In this document: positions 25,424 through 34,900 of the stretch, piece by piece
How positions within the stretch are numbered: the first letter of the stretch is position 1
How the letters are laid out: the number at the start of each line of letters is the position of its first letter
NCBI GenBank assembly: GCA_947259405.1
Contig: CAMYLY010000004.1
Span: forward strand, 347,120 to 411,119
Reading direction: 5' to 3'
DNA from: an uncultured Gemmatimonadales bacterium
GTDB taxonomy: Bacteria > Gemmatimonadota > Gemmatimonadetes > Gemmatimonadales > GWC2-71-9
DNA: 64,000 nt
Notes under the pieces: generated by a model
The model's database searches: none
The model's input: only the letters and a program-made list of their open reading frames with translations
Told to the model about the DNA's origin: nothing
Made by a program: the position numbers and the translations under genes

Positions 25424-25930
25424 TCACACAAGACCTAATGGCTCCAGCAATCGCCGGAGCGTCGTCGCTTGCTCGGGCCGGAATCCAAAAAATACGATTT
25501 CGTCGATTGTTTCGGTGTCCGGGGAGCTTTGAATGGCGTCTCGCATGATGACGGCGGCACGCTCGAAGCCGAATCCGCCCACGCCCGTACCGAGGACCGG
25601 AAACGCGATGCGCTTGAGGTCGTATTGCGCGGCGAGAGCGACCGCTGCGAGCGTGCTGTCGCGGATCGAGTCATCGGACGCAGGAGCGTCGCCCATGGCA
25701 GCGGCGTGGATCACGTGGTCGACGTGGAGCTCACCCGCCCCGGTGATTGCCGCTTCACCGACCTTGATGGGCCCGTGAGCGCTGCACTCCTCCTGTATGG
25801 TTGGACCGCCAGCGGCCGCAATGGCACCGGCGACGCCGGCACCCAGCACGAGATGGTTGTTGGCGGCGTTGACGATGGCGTCACCGGTATACTTCGTGAT
25901 GTCACCCTCTTCGACGCGGAATCGTGTCAT
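25424..25930 (-). CDS. Macro domain protein (ADP-ribose/O-acetyl-ADP-ribose binding)
   Basis: A 168-aa single macro domain. Seen: GDITKYTGDAIVNAANNHLVLGAGV at the N-terminus, with catalytic Asn in NAANN, AGELHVDHVIHAAAMG in the middle, and the phosphate-binding loop FPVLGTGVGGFG near residue 113. MacroD-type members remove ADP-ribose from proteins or hydrolyse O-acetyl-ADP-ribose. Eight bases downstream of the rhomboid gene in the same operon. Confidence 0.88.
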   Translation of the reverse strand: MTRFRVEEGDITKYTGDAIVNAANNHLVLGAGVAGAIAAAGGPTIQEECSAHGPIKVGEAAITGAGELHVDHVIHAAAMGDAPASDDSIRDSTLAAVALAAQYDLKRIAFPVLGTGVGGFGFERAAVIMRDAIQSSPDTETIDEIVFFGFRPEQATTLRRLLEPLGLV

Positions 25931-25938
25931 GCTCCTAC

Positions 25939-26781
25939 CTACGAGTCCCGGTATTGGCGGCTGGCTTCGTCCAACAGTTTGCGTTCCTTGGGTGTCAGAC
26001 TTTCCAGGCCATGCTGGGAGATCTTGTCCAGCACACGGTCGACCTCGTCATGAACGGTGCGCGTGGGTGGTGCTTGGTTGTTGGCGGGAGCGGCAGCACG
26101 CCGTGCCCTCCGCTTGACGGCCTGCGGCACCACGCTGGCCGGTCGGGGTCTCGTGGCGATGACCGGGTCCACCTTTCCCGTGATGGCCTGCTCTCCCTTG
26201 AGATAGATGAAGCCGAACAGCACGCCTCCGAGGTGGGCGAAATGGGCGATGCCGGTACTGGCACCGGTGAGGGCGGCGAGCACGTCGGTCATCACGATGA
26301 ATCCGAAGAGCCACTTCACTTTGATGGGGAAGGGAAGGGGGAACACCATCATCGGTGCGTCCGGCCAACTCAGAGTAAAGGCGAGGCCAACGCCCAGGAT
26401 CGCTCCGGAGGCACCCACAATCGGTGCTACAGACCCAAAGATCTGCATGGCGAACGACAGTGCCGCGCCGCCAAACCCACACGTGAAGTAGTACATCCCA
26501 AAGGAGCGGCTGCCCATCTTCTCTTCAACAGCCGGTCCGAAGATGAACAGGAGCAGGCTGTTGAGCGCCAGGTGCATAAAGCCGTTGTGGAGGAACAAAT
26601 ACGAAAACGGCGTCCACCATCGGAAGATCAGCTGGCGCGGCTGGAACGCGAATAGATCAAAAAACCACGGTCCCGTGAATACCGTGATCGTGAGCAGGAA
26701 CACCACGGCGTTCGCGATCAGTAGCCCTCGTACCCAGGGCGTCAAAGAAAATGGCGTTGCACGCATCTCTTTTCCTAACAT
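25939..26781 (-). CDS. Rhomboid family intramembrane serine protease
   Basis: A 280-aa membrane protein with six predicted helices between residues 20 and 200. The catalytic dyad is visible: serine in GASGAILG and histidine in IAHFAHLGGVLFG; GFMHLALNSLLLFIFG supplies the oxyanion-side HxxxN motif. A cytoplasmic C-terminal tail of about 75 residues is basic and unusual in ending with an acidic helix. It cleaves membrane proteins within the bilayer. Three bases after ddl. Confidence 0.88.
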   Translation of the reverse strand: MLGKEMRATPFSLTPWVRGLLIANAVVFLLTITVFTGPWFFDLFAFQPRQLIFRWWTPFSYLFLHNGFMHLALNSLLLFIFGPAVEEKMGSRSFGMYYFTCGFGGAALSFAMQIFGSVAPIVGASGAILGVGLAFTLSWPDAPMMVFPLPFPIKVKWLFGFIVMTDVLAALTGASTGIAHFAHLGGVLFGFIYLKGEQAITGKVDPVIATRPRPASVVPQAVKRRARRAAAPANNQAPPTRTVHDEVDRVLDKISQHGLESLTPKERKLLDEASRQYRDS

Positions 26782-26784
26782 CCC

Positions 26785-27813
26785 CTACCCCTGCACTTTG
26801 TTCCCCGCGCCGCTCCTTCGCAAGGCGAGTTCCAAAATGGACTGGCAGAGCGCCGGAAACTCGATCCCACTTGCGGCGGCGGATTGCGGGAGGAGGCTGG
26901 TGGACGTCAGTCCAGGCAGCGTGTTGGCTTCGATACACTGAGGGGCCCCGTCTGCGGTCAGCCGGAAGTCGACCCGTGAAAAATCACGAAGCCCCAACGC
27001 GCGATGGGCCGCGATGGAGAGGTCGGCAATTTCGGCGGCCAGGTCGGGCGGTATTGTGGCTGGGAATATCTCCTGTGTCATCCCCGGTGTGTACTTGCAC
27101 TCGTAGTCGAAGATGGCGTGTTGTGGAATGATCTCCCCGACCGTGAGCGCTGCATCATCGAGGATGCCGACAGTCAATTCGCGTCCGGGGAGGAAGCCCT
27201 CCAATACCACGTCGTCATCGACCGCCTGGGCCTCCATCACGGCATCGGGTAGCTGCGCCAGATCTTCAACCACGGTGAGGCCGACCGTGGAACCTGCGCG
27301 CGAGGGCTTCACAATCAGGGGGAGCCCGAGCCAGTCAGCATCGGGGTCCCCCTCCCACATGATCCACGGCGGGGTTGGAATCCCCGCTTGGACGAAGCGG
27401 CGTTTTGCGGCGTTCTTGTCCATTGCGAGCCGACTACCTGCCGGGTCACTTCCGGTATACGTGATTCCAGCGCCGTCGAGTAATTCCTGCATGTCTCCGC
27501 CCTCGCCCTGTCCGCTGTGCATGACGAGGAACACCGCGTCCGCTTCCTTTATCGCGTCTAAGTCGAGGAGGTCGATCGATTGCTCGCGCTCGGCGAGCCT
27601 GCGAAGCGTCGTGGCGTCTGGCGGCGTCCGCGGCACCTCTGGGCGCAGGATGGCTCGTTCCTGGGCCTCCGAGAGTTGACCGTGCGCCGTGTCGACCACC
27701 AGCACGCGGTGTCCCTGCTTCCGTAATACGTCCACGACCTGTGCTGCGCCCGCGAGCGCCACATCGCGTTCGGGACTGGAGCCCCCGGTGAGGACGGTGA
27801 CCGTGTGTGTCAT
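26785..27813 (-). CDS. ddl: D-alanine--D-alanine ligase
   Basis: An ATP-grasp enzyme that joins two D-Ala for peptidoglycan precursors. The 342-aa protein has the N-terminal TVLTGGSSPERDVALAGA, the HSGQGEGGDMQELLD segment (family HGxxGEDG), PLIVKPSRAGSTVGL for ATP binding, and the C-terminal ARVDFRL-like SRVDFRLTADG with EANTLPGLTSTSLLP. It is the first gene of a four-gene minus-strand operon and lies 88 bases after the TonB_C lipoprotein gene. Confidence 0.93.
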   Translation of the reverse strand: MTHTVTVLTGGSSPERDVALAGAAQVVDVLRKQGHRVLVVDTAHGQLSEAQERAILRPEVPRTPPDATTLRRLAEREQSIDLLDLDAIKEADAVFLVMHSGQGEGGDMQELLDGAGITYTGSDPAGSRLAMDKNAAKRRFVQAGIPTPPWIMWEGDPDADWLGLPLIVKPSRAGSTVGLTVVEDLAQLPDAVMEAQAVDDDVVLEGFLPGRELTVGILDDAALTVGEIIPQHAIFDYECKYTPGMTQEIFPATIPPDLAAEIADLSIAAHRALGLRDFSRVDFRLTADGAPQCIEANTLPGLTSTSLLPQSAAASGIEFPALCQSILELALRRSGAGNKVQG

Positions 27814-27901
27814 ACGGAGGGAGGAGCGGTGAACAGATTGCGGCCGACAGCCCGGCTAGTTCACGCCGGCCAAACGGCGTGACGTGACGCTTGGAAATAG
27901 A

Positions 27902-28303
27902 TCACTGTCGCTCTCCCTGTGTGGTGGCGCTCGGCAATCGGAAATGCACGGGTTGGTAGAACACCGCAGAGACTGGAGTGCCCTCGCGACGTGCGGGGGC
28001 AAACATCATCGACGCAACACCGGCAAGCGCAGCGGAGTCGAGCTGTGGGTAACCGCTACCCTCCGCCACGGTCGTAGACTCGGGAACGATGGTCCCGGTT
28101 TCGTCCGCAAAGAGTCGGAGTATCACCGTTCCCTCTACTCCCTGCTCGAAAAGCTCGAGCGGGTAGGCGACTGGAGGCTCAGCGTTCGTCGCCACGGGCG
28201 CCTCGAAGGGGTTCCGCCGGTCGGTCAGGTCTGCCTCCGTGGCGTCCGGCGGTTCGGCGGCGCAGGCGGCGACAACCATAAGGAGTGGCCATCGCGGTAT
28301 CAC
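27902..28303 (-). CDS. TonB C-terminal domain lipoprotein-like protein
   Basis: A 133-aa protein starting at GTG 28303, whose GTGA overlaps the mutS stop. A hydrophobic start ending VVAACAAE is a likely lipobox. Residues about 45-125 form a TonB C-terminal domain: VEGTVILRLFADETGTI, then YPQLDSAALAGVASMMFAPARREGTPV. Lacking a transmembrane anchor and proline-rich rod, it is not a classical TonB and may be a lipid-anchored accessory. A reading from 28342 would begin inside mutS. Confidence 0.65.
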   Translation of the reverse strand: MIPRWPLLMVVAACAAEPPDATEADLTDRRNPFEAPVATNAEPPVAYPLELFEQGVEGTVILRLFADETGTIVPESTTVAEGSGYPQLDSAALAGVASMMFAPARREGTPVSAVFYQPVHFRLPSATTQGERQ

Positions 28304-30873
28304 GAATCTTCTCCAGCGCGTTTCTTCATGTCCATCAACCATTGGAGTGCTTCGATGGGTGTCATTTCGTCGGGATCGAGATTCAAAAGATCGCGAACCA
28401 GCGGATGCTCGCCAGCTCCGAAAAGGGCGAGTTGGCTTGCGTCGGGGGGTGGAGGCACGGATTCACCAACGACGTGGTGGCCGGATTCCAACAGGGTAAG
28501 AATCTCCCGTGCGCGCTGTACGACGGCTGCGGGCAATCCGGCAAGGCGCCCAACGTGAATGCCATACGACCGATCGGCGCCGCCCGCTTCAAGTCGATGT
28601 AAGAACAAAATGTTGTCGTCCACCTCCTTGACGACGACGTTGTAGTTGCGCGCATGCGCGAGCTCCTCGGTGAGTTGTGTGAGCTCGTGATAGTGCGTCG
28701 CAAAGATTGTCTTACACCCGATCTGATCGTGCAGGTGTTCGGTCGTTGCCCACGCGATCGCAACGCCGTCGAACGTCGCGGTCCCTCGTCCGATCTCGTC
28801 GAGCAGCACCAGACTTCGATCCGTGGCACTGTGGAGGATGGCGCTGGTTTCGCTCATCTCAACCATGAACGTGGACTGACCGCGCCCGAGGTCGTCGGAC
28901 GCACCGACGCGTGTGAACACGCGGTCCACGATACCGAGGCGCGCGCGCGTTGCTGGTACGAAGGCGCCGACTTGTGCGAAGATCACCGAGAGGCCGACTT
29001 GACGGAGGATCGTCGATTTCCCGGCCATGTTCGGTCCCGTGAGCAACATGACGCGCGCTGCACGGTCGAGATGGACGTCGTTTGCTATGAACTTACCGGG
29101 TGGGAGTGCGCGTTCGACCACCGGATGTCGGCATTGTTCCAATACTAGGGTCGTGGAATCGTCCAACTCGGGTCGGCTATACCGTTCGCGCATCGCCGTT
29201 TCCGCGAATGACGCCAACACGTCCAAGGTCGCGATTGAGCGGGCGGCTGACTGAATGGTCGGCAGCCGCTGTCGCACGGCATCTGCGAGCAGACCGAATA
29301 GCTCGCGCTCCCGCTCGAGCCGACGACCGCCGTAGGCCTCGACTGGAAGAGCCGGCCTGTGGCGGGCGCATTCGGCGGCGTCGATGACTTCGTACTCAAC
29401 GCCCATGCCGCGCGCCATGCTGGCGAAATGGCGGTAGCCGTCCATGGTGCGCTCATCATTGGCCAGCCGGATGCCGCCGTCGCCGTGATTGTAGCCGACG
29501 GGATAGTCGGGGTCGTCGCGCAGGTCCTTGCCACCGTCCCGAAGTTCGCGGGCCTCGTCGAGTTCGGAGTCGGCGCGTGGGCGAATTGCGTCGGCCTGAC
29601 CGAGGTGCGCGGGTGGATGATCGACCACCATCCGCGTGAGATAGTCGGTCAGCTCGGTGTGCAACTCGAACGCTCGCGCGACGCGTTCGAGGATCGTGCT
29701 GTGCTCGCGGTTGGTGAGGCCGTCGAGGGCGGCCAGCACGTCGGGGAGCCGGTGTAACGACCCCCGGAGTCCTGCGAAGTCCCTCGGCGACCCGCGCCGC
29801 CCAGATGCGCGGCCCGCCAGACGCTCGAGGTCGCGAACGCCGTCGAGGGCCTCGCGCAGGCGTTCGCGTCCGCGAGCGTCACCGGCGAGAACCTCGACGG
29901 CGTCATGACGGGCTTCGATCGGCACGCGGTCTCTGAGAGGCGCGAGCAACCAGTGACGCAGCAGGCGCGCGCCCATCGGGGTCACGGTGCGGTTGACGAC
30001 GTCAAAGACGGTGCCGCCCCGTTGGCTGGGATTGATGGGGGCGGTAAGCTCCAGGTTGCGGCGCGTCATCTCGTCGAGCGGCATCGTGTCGCCGGAACGC
30101 CGCACGATGGGACGAGCCAGTTGCGGCATGCCCGCGGGCTGCAACTCGGCGACGTACCGCAGAAGTGCGCCCGCCGCTCCGACTGCGTCCCCATCGGCGT
30201 CAGTAATTCCAAGCCCGTCGAGGCTCTGAATGCCAAAAAGTGCGTTGATCTCCGTGGTGCCGACCTCGGGCCGGAAGTCAGCCTGCGGGCGCGCTGTGGT
30301 CATGACGGTCCCGGGCACTGTGACACCCGGTTCACCGGCGATGACGATTTCGCGCGGGCCATACCGCGCCAGTGCAGGCTCCACCTCGGACTGATCAACG
30401 GACTCTAAGAAGAACTCACCAGTCGAAACGTCGATGGCGGCCAGGCCGACGGCCTGTCCCTCGAACATGGACACCAGGAAGTTGTTGCGCGTGCCTTCGA
30501 GCCAGTCGGGTGCGAGAATGGCACCTGGGGTAACGGTCTCGACCACCGCGCGGCGCACGACACCCTTGGCTTGTTTGGGATCTTCGATCTGCTCACAAAT
30601 AGCCACGCGATGGCCGCGTTCGATGAGCCGTCGCAAATACTCCTCGGCCGCTTTCACGGGCACGCCGGCAAGCGGGACATCAGAGGCGGCGCCGCTGTTG
30701 CGTGACGTCAGCGTGAGGCCGAGTTCCTTGGCGGCCAGCTGCGCGTCATCAAAGAACATCTCGTAGAAATCGCCCATGCGGAAGAACAGGATTGCGTCCG
30801 CATGCTCCGACTTGATCTCACGATACTGCTGCATGAGGGGTGTTTCATCTCGATGGGACCCGCGTCGGGTCAT
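28300..30873 (-). CDS. mutS: DNA mismatch repair protein MutS
   Basis: An 857-aa mismatch sensor. Seen: the mismatch-reading FxE motif in FRMGDFYEMFFDD near residue 35, the connector, core and clamp domains, Walker A GPNMAGKSTILRQ, and LLDEIGRGTATFDGVAIAWA with THYHEL. Length fits MutS1. Its start overlaps the SPOR gene by four bases and its stop overlaps the lipoprotein gene, giving a chain of four overlapping genes. mutL is not in the window. Confidence 0.96.
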   Translation of the reverse strand: MTRRGSHRDETPLMQQYREIKSEHADAILFFRMGDFYEMFFDDAQLAAKELGLTLTSRNSGAASDVPLAGVPVKAAEEYLRRLIERGHRVAICEQIEDPKQAKGVVRRAVVETVTPGAILAPDWLEGTRNNFLVSMFEGQAVGLAAIDVSTGEFFLESVDQSEVEPALARYGPREIVIAGEPGVTVPGTVMTTARPQADFRPEVGTTEINALFGIQSLDGLGITDADGDAVGAAGALLRYVAELQPAGMPQLARPIVRRSGDTMPLDEMTRRNLELTAPINPSQRGGTVFDVVNRTVTPMGARLLRHWLLAPLRDRVPIEARHDAVEVLAGDARGRERLREALDGVRDLERLAGRASGRRGSPRDFAGLRGSLHRLPDVLAALDGLTNREHSTILERVARAFELHTELTDYLTRMVVDHPPAHLGQADAIRPRADSELDEARELRDGGKDLRDDPDYPVGYNHGDGGIRLANDERTMDGYRHFASMARGMGVEYEVIDAAECARHRPALPVEAYGGRRLERERELFGLLADAVRQRLPTIQSAARSIATLDVLASFAETAMRERYSRPELDDSTTLVLEQCRHPVVERALPPGKFIANDVHLDRAARVMLLTGPNMAGKSTILRQVGLSVIFAQVGAFVPATRARLGIVDRVFTRVGASDDLGRGQSTFMVEMSETSAILHSATDRSLVLLDEIGRGTATFDGVAIAWATTEHLHDQIGCKTIFATHYHELTQLTEELAHARNYNVVVKEVDDNILFLHRLEAGGADRSYGIHVGRLAGLPAAVVQRAREILTLLESGHHVVGESVPPPPDASQLALFGAGEHPLVRDLLNLDPDEMTPIEALQWLMDMKKRAGEDS

Positions 30874-31715
30874 CGTTCCTCGACGATGAAAGGAGTTCCC
30901 CCAACCGCGCGTTTGAGTCGATCAACTAGTGCAGCTGCGTCTTCGCGAACCGCAAAGCGACCGACACGGATCTTGAACAGACCAGCTTCGTTTACGATGT
31001 GCGTATCGAATCCGTCAGCGGCGAGCTGGCGCTGGAGGTTGTCGGCCGCCGCCGCATTATTGACCGCCGCGACCTGCACCGAATAGAGCACTTGCCCTGC
31101 CTGCCCGGTGTCCCGTGGGATCGTGTCCCGTCCGGCAGCCGCGACCGCCGAGCAGCGTTGCCGGTAGTACCGTATGCGATTGGCGAGCTCAACGTTGGTG
31201 GTGGCTGCCGCCTCCGCCCCCACCAAGTACTGGCAGCCCCCTTCGATGTTGCCCTGTTCGAAATGCGCCCGGCCGGCCCAGAAGCCAGCGTCGGCCATGA
31301 CGTCGCTATTCGGGTAGTCTTCGATGATCCGCTCGGCGGCACGACGAGCCGCCGGGAAATCGCGCGTGGCGAACGCGAGCTGCGCGAGTCGTAGCAATGC
31401 CTGATCGGCCCAGCGCGACCGGGAGTATTCGATGCTGACGCGACGCAGATGCAGCATGGCGCTGTCTGCATCGCCAGCGATCACACCAGCTGTGTACAGA
31501 ATCTCAGGGTAGAGCGAATCGGTCGTCGCAGTGGTGGCCAGGCGCCGCCGAACGATGGCCCGAGCGGAGTCGCCCTGACCCTCAGAGGCCAGCTGAATTG
31601 CTCTCAGCAGGAGCGTATCTCGGGTCGTAGTATCCCGTGGCGAAGGGCCGCCTTCTTGCGCGCCAAGGGGTGCCGTAGCCATGGCGAGTGCCGTCAATGC
31701 AGTCACGTACCTCAT
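30870..31715 (-). CDS. Secreted TPR and SPOR-domain protein
   Basis: A 281-aa protein with signal peptide (ALTALAMATAPLGAQ), TPR-like repeats (about 30-170) resembling CpoB/YbgF-type proteins, and a C-terminal SPOR domain (about 205-280: VLYSVQVAAVNNAAAADNLQRQL, FKIRVGRFAVREDA). SPOR domains bind denuded peptidoglycan at the septum, so a cell-wall or division role is likely. It overlaps holA and mutS by four bases each. Confidence 0.8.
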   Translation of the reverse strand: MRYVTALTALAMATAPLGAQEGGPSPRDTTTRDTLLLRAIQLASEGQGDSARAIVRRRLATTATTDSLYPEILYTAGVIAGDADSAMLHLRRVSIEYSRSRWADQALLRLAQLAFATRDFPAARRAAERIIEDYPNSDVMADAGFWAGRAHFEQGNIEGGCQYLVGAEAAATTNVELANRIRYYRQRCSAVAAAGRDTIPRDTGQAGQVLYSVQVAAVNNAAAADNLQRQLAADGFDTHIVNEAGLFKIRVGRFAVREDAAALVDRLKRAVGGTPFIVEER

Positions 31716-32767
31716 GCTGCCACCTTCCGTGGTCCAAAGCTCAGTACCATTTCAGTGAGGATACCCCGATCCGACGTGACAGTTGTGCTTTTTAGTGCCT
31801 TGTCGGCGTCTCGCGCAGCACGGATGGCCAGCTCCAGCTCCCCGGTGGTCCAATCTCGCGAGGCCTCTGCCCAACGAAGGGCGGTCTCTTTCCAATCTCC
31901 CAACCCGGGCGGTCGGGATTGCCGAATGGCATCGAACAACGCCCACTGGAGCTTCCGCGGCGTCGTGCCGGTGTCGATCAAGACACGGGCGAGCCGAATT
32001 CCCACCAGCGACGTGCCGAGTTGCGACACGAGACGCACGGCCGTCACGCCCGACGCTGCGAGCACGCCGTCCAACATGCGAATGGCTCGTGACGTTTGGC
32101 GCGTGATGACCGCGCCTACCCAATCATCAGGCGTCTCGCCGAGGCGCATCCCGATGAAGTGCGCGACGGTGTCCGCGTCGACTGTCGTGCCGGCCTCCAC
32201 GGCGCTCGCGAGCTTCGCCATTTCGGTCGCCAACCCGAGCAGGTTGCCGCCGCCGGCCTGGTGCAGGAGCGTTGCGGCGTTCTTGTTGACCTCAAAGCCG
32301 AGTCTCTTCGCCTGTCGCTCGATCCATCGTATGGCGCGATCCGGTCGAAGGGGGTCCATCGCGACCGTGCACGCGGAGCGGCTCAGCGCCTTGTTAGGCG
32401 TTTCTCCTGCGCCATGCACCGCAATCAGGATGGTTGTGGGCGACGGGTCTGCGACGTAACGCTCGATGACCTTCCAGACCTTGGCATTCTTCCGCCATTG
32501 CTCGAGGTACTTGAGGTAGACGACGCGGCGTTCGGCGAGCATTGGCAGGGTCTCGAGCAGCGAGTGCAACGACTCGCCGTCGAGATCTCCCGCAGATCGC
32601 ACGTCCAAATTGAAAGTGCGGGCAGTGTCGTCGAGCGCATGCTCGATGACGTGTCTGGCGAGCTCGTCTTTCAAAACATCTTCGGGGCCCGTGAAGTAGT
32701 ACACGGGCTGGAGGATTCCATCCCTGACGTCGCGAAAGACGGATTCGAATGTGGGAGATGCCGCCAT
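31712..32767 (-). CDS. holA: DNA polymerase III subunit delta
   Basis: Clamp-loader subunit that opens the beta clamp. The 351-aa protein has the divergent AAA+ pattern of HolA: YYFTGPEDVLKDELARHVIE at the start, DLDGESLHSLLETLPMLAERRVVYLK in the middle, and a C-terminal region with WTTGELELAIRAARDADKALKS. Begins an operon with SPOR, mutS and the TonB_C lipoprotein, each joined by overlapping start and stop codons. Confidence 0.88.
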   Translation of the reverse strand: MAASPTFESVFRDVRDGILQPVYYFTGPEDVLKDELARHVIEHALDDTARTFNLDVRSAGDLDGESLHSLLETLPMLAERRVVYLKYLEQWRKNAKVWKVIERYVADPSPTTILIAVHGAGETPNKALSRSACTVAMDPLRPDRAIRWIERQAKRLGFEVNKNAATLLHQAGGGNLLGLATEMAKLASAVEAGTTVDADTVAHFIGMRLGETPDDWVGAVITRQTSRAIRMLDGVLAASGVTAVRLVSQLGTSLVGIRLARVLIDTGTTPRKLQWALFDAIRQSRPPGLGDWKETALRWAEASRDWTTGELELAIRAARDADKALKSTTVTSDRGILTEMVLSFGPRKVAA

Positions 32768-32812
32768 ATCCGGCGCAAGTTACCGACCTCAATTGTCGAG
32801 AGAAAGCCTTCG

Positions 32813-33334
32813 TCAGCGAACTTCCGTCGGCCACACCAGGTAGGTCTCGTCATCGGCCCCGGGGGCTCGCCAGTCGGCACCGAACGCAGGCACCGCGAGG
32901 CTGACATCCGGCTGCTCCAGAGTGGCCGGTCGCGCAAAGGGTGGCGGCGACATAGGGACGCTGGGCGCGCTGTCCATCACGATTGTGGGGATGGGTGCTT
33001 CGTGTTGATCCCAGAGGACCAGGCCCACCGAGATGATCAGGGTGAGCGTTGCCAACACGCCCACGTAGGTTGGCAGTAGCGGAAAGTCCCGATTGTTGGA
33101 GGCGGCGATCCGCTCTTGGAGCTCGCGGCGCAAACGGCGTGGAGGCTCGATTTCTCCCGAGTTCTTGAGCACGATGACTCCACGGGAGACTCGTGCATCG
33201 TAATCCTGACACCGTGGGCACGCCGACAAGTGGGATTCCAGAAGGAGCCGGTCGAGGCCATGCAAGTGCCCATCTCGGTAGTCCGAGTACCGGTCGAGGA
33301 ATTCTCGGCAGCTGATGGAATGAGACATGTCCAA
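32813..33334 (-). CDS. Anti-sigma factor, zinc-finger (ZAS) type
   Basis: A 173-aa single-pass membrane protein. The cytoplasmic N-terminus holds the ZAS motif, with H and two C in HLSACPRC near residue 35 and an upstream Cys/His pair in SHSISCREF. A transmembrane helix lies at about 88-108 (VGVLATLTLIISVGLVLW) and the outer part is about 60 residues. Start ATG 33328 (MSHSIS) is an equally good alternative. It follows the sigma factor gene after 116 bases and probably holds that factor inactive. Confidence 0.8.
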   Translation of the reverse strand: MDMSHSISCREFLDRYSDYRDGHLHGLDRLLLESHLSACPRCQDYDARVSRGVIVLKNSGEIEPPRRLRRELQERIAASNNRDFPLLPTYVGVLATLTLIISVGLVLWDQHEAPIPTIVMDSAPSVPMSPPPFARPATLEQPDVSLAVPAFGADWRAPGADDETYLVWPTEVR

Positions 33335-33450
33335 GCGCTTCTACCGGAGGCCCCACACAAGGTTCCAGTCAAAGATGCTCGGAAAAGCAGTGGGCGCGAC
33401 CCCTGCTGCGTCGCGCCCACTGTGGCACCCCCGACGGCCCAACGGCTGCG

Positions 33451-34095
33451 CTATTGCAGTCGAGGGCCGATAATTTGGGCGAATCGGTTTCGCGCCCGGT
33501 TCAGGCGGCTCTTCACCGTACCCAGATTGCAGCTGGTAATGGCTGCGATTTCCTCGTAGGTCTTCCCCTCGAGCTCCCGAAGCACAAATACGACTCGGTG
33601 ATGCTCGGGGAGCTGCGCTACGGATTCTTCGACGAGCTCCCGCAAATGCCGCTTGCGGTACAGATCGTCTGGTTTGTAGTGCCGGTCCTCGAACTGCAGC
33701 GGTCGATGATCGGCCTCCCAGTTCTTCCGAATCGTCTGGAACAGGACCAGCGGGCTCCGGCTCCGGTTCCGCAGCTCGTTCTTGGCCAGGTTGGACGCGA
33801 TGGTGTAGATCCACGTCGAGAACTTCTTCGACTGATCGAAGCGGTGGAGATGTCGGTGCACTCGGATGAAGACCTCCTGTACGAGGTCCTCCGCGCGCTC
33901 GCGATCGCCAATGGTGCGGAAGACGAAGTTGAGCAATCGCTTCTGGTACCGCTCGACCAGCGTATCGAACCCGCGAGAGCTGCCCGCGAGGTACGCCGCC
34001 ACCACGCCGGAATCATCCAACTCGGAGAGGTGTTGGCGTTGTTCGAGCGCGGAGGGCGCGGTCGCCCGCCGCTGAACTGCAGGTGCTGCTGTCAT
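33451..34095 (-). CDS. ECF-family RNA polymerase sigma factor
   Basis: A 214-aa sigma-70 family protein with sigma2 (about 45-115: RERAEDLVQEVFIRVHRHLHRFD, then FSTWIYTIASNLAKNELR) and sigma4 (about 155-210: LPEHHRVVFVLRELEGKTYEEIAAIT, then LGTVKSRLNRARNRF). This is the extracytoplasmic-function architecture without region 3. The first 35 residues are Ala/Arg/Gln-rich and unmatched. Coupled with the ZAS anti-sigma gene downstream. Confidence 0.92.
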   Translation of the reverse strand: MTAAPAVQRRATAPSALEQRQHLSELDDSGVVAAYLAGSSRGFDTLVERYQKRLLNFVFRTIGDRERAEDLVQEVFIRVHRHLHRFDQSKKFSTWIYTIASNLAKNELRNRSRSPLVLFQTIRKNWEADHRPLQFEDRHYKPDDLYRKRHLRELVEESVAQLPEHHRVVFVLRELEGKTYEEIAAITSCNLGTVKSRLNRARNRFAQIIGPRLQ

Positions 34096-34313
34096 GTGAT
34101 GGCTCCCTGGGCCGCTGTCGCGGCTCCCTCGTCAGACAAACAGGTTCGTTAGCCTCTCCTCCGATTGACTCCCACGTCCTCTCTCACGTCGCTTCAAGGC
34201 AGGAAGCGTTCCGATGGCCGGTCCGTGCGGGCGAAACATGTGTAAGCTGCTCTTTGACAGATACTTACGGCGTCCTCTCGGTCGCGGTTCAAGCCGCTTC
34301 CCTGGGCAGTCTC

Positions 34314-34331
34314 TGTCCTCGCCAGAGGACA
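34314..34331 (-). terminator. Hairpin after the NUDIX gene
   Basis: TGTCCTC (34314-34320), loop GCCA, GAGGACA (34325-34331): a perfect 7-bp stem six bases after the NUDIX stop. AGGACATTGTCCT (34326-34338) overlaps it as an alternative palindrome. No T-run follows, so it may be a processing or factor-dependent site. The remaining spacer to the sigma gene (34096-34313) shows no gene. Confidence 0.4.
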
Positions 34332-34336
34332 TTGTC

Positions 34337-34894
34337 CTAACGGTTGAGTCTGTATCCGGCGGCGAAGAGAAGCGCCACAATGCTCTTGGCGTCTACGATC
34401 TCAGCGTCCCGGATCATCTCAAGGACCTTCGAGAGCGGCCTTGCCTCTACTTGAATGAACTCGTCGTGGGCGTGCTGGGGTTCCCCAGGGGTCACATCGG
34501 TGGCGAGGAACAGGTGGATCCGCTCGTCGGTGAACCCTGGGGTCGTGAACACCGTCGACAGGTGTTCGAAATGGTCCGCGGTGGCGCCGGTTTCTTCGGT
34601 CAGTTCACGTCGAGCACAGGCTTCCGGGGTCTCGCCTGGGTCGAGCACGCCGGCCGGAACCTCCCAGATCACGCCGTCGGCCGCATGCCGGAACTGCCGA
34701 ATGAGCAGAACGGTTGGATCGTCGGCCTCCGGGTCGTCGACGATCGCGACCACGGCTGACGCGCCAGGGTGGCGGACTATCTCCAGCTCGAGGGTCGAAC
34801 CGTCCGGTGCGCGAATCGTGTCGACGTCGACCTTGACGATTCGGCCGTCGTAGGCGCGTTCGGTGCGACGGGTCTGTGGTGGCGGGGACTCCAC
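34337..34894 (-). CDS. NUDIX hydrolase, ADP-ribose pyrophosphatase type
   Basis: A 185-aa cytoplasmic pyrophosphohydrolase. The NUDIX box G-x5-E-x7-R-E-x2-E-E-x-G is seen in GETPEACARRELTEETGA near residue 90, and the upstream WEVPAGVLDPGE is as in ADP-ribose and GDP-mannose pyrophosphatases (NudF). Start is GTG 34894. It is the last gene of the hem-upp operon, six bases after a 55-aa gene. Confidence 0.88.
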   Translation of the reverse strand: MESPPPQTRRTERAYDGRIVKVDVDTIRAPDGSTLELEIVRHPGASAVVAIVDDPEADDPTVLLIRQFRHAADGVIWEVPAGVLDPGETPEACARRELTEETGATADHFEHLSTVFTTPGFTDERIHLFLATDVTPGEPQHAHDEFIQVEARPLSKVLEMIRDAEIVDAKSIVALLFAAGYRLNR

Positions 34895-34900
34895 TCGCGC

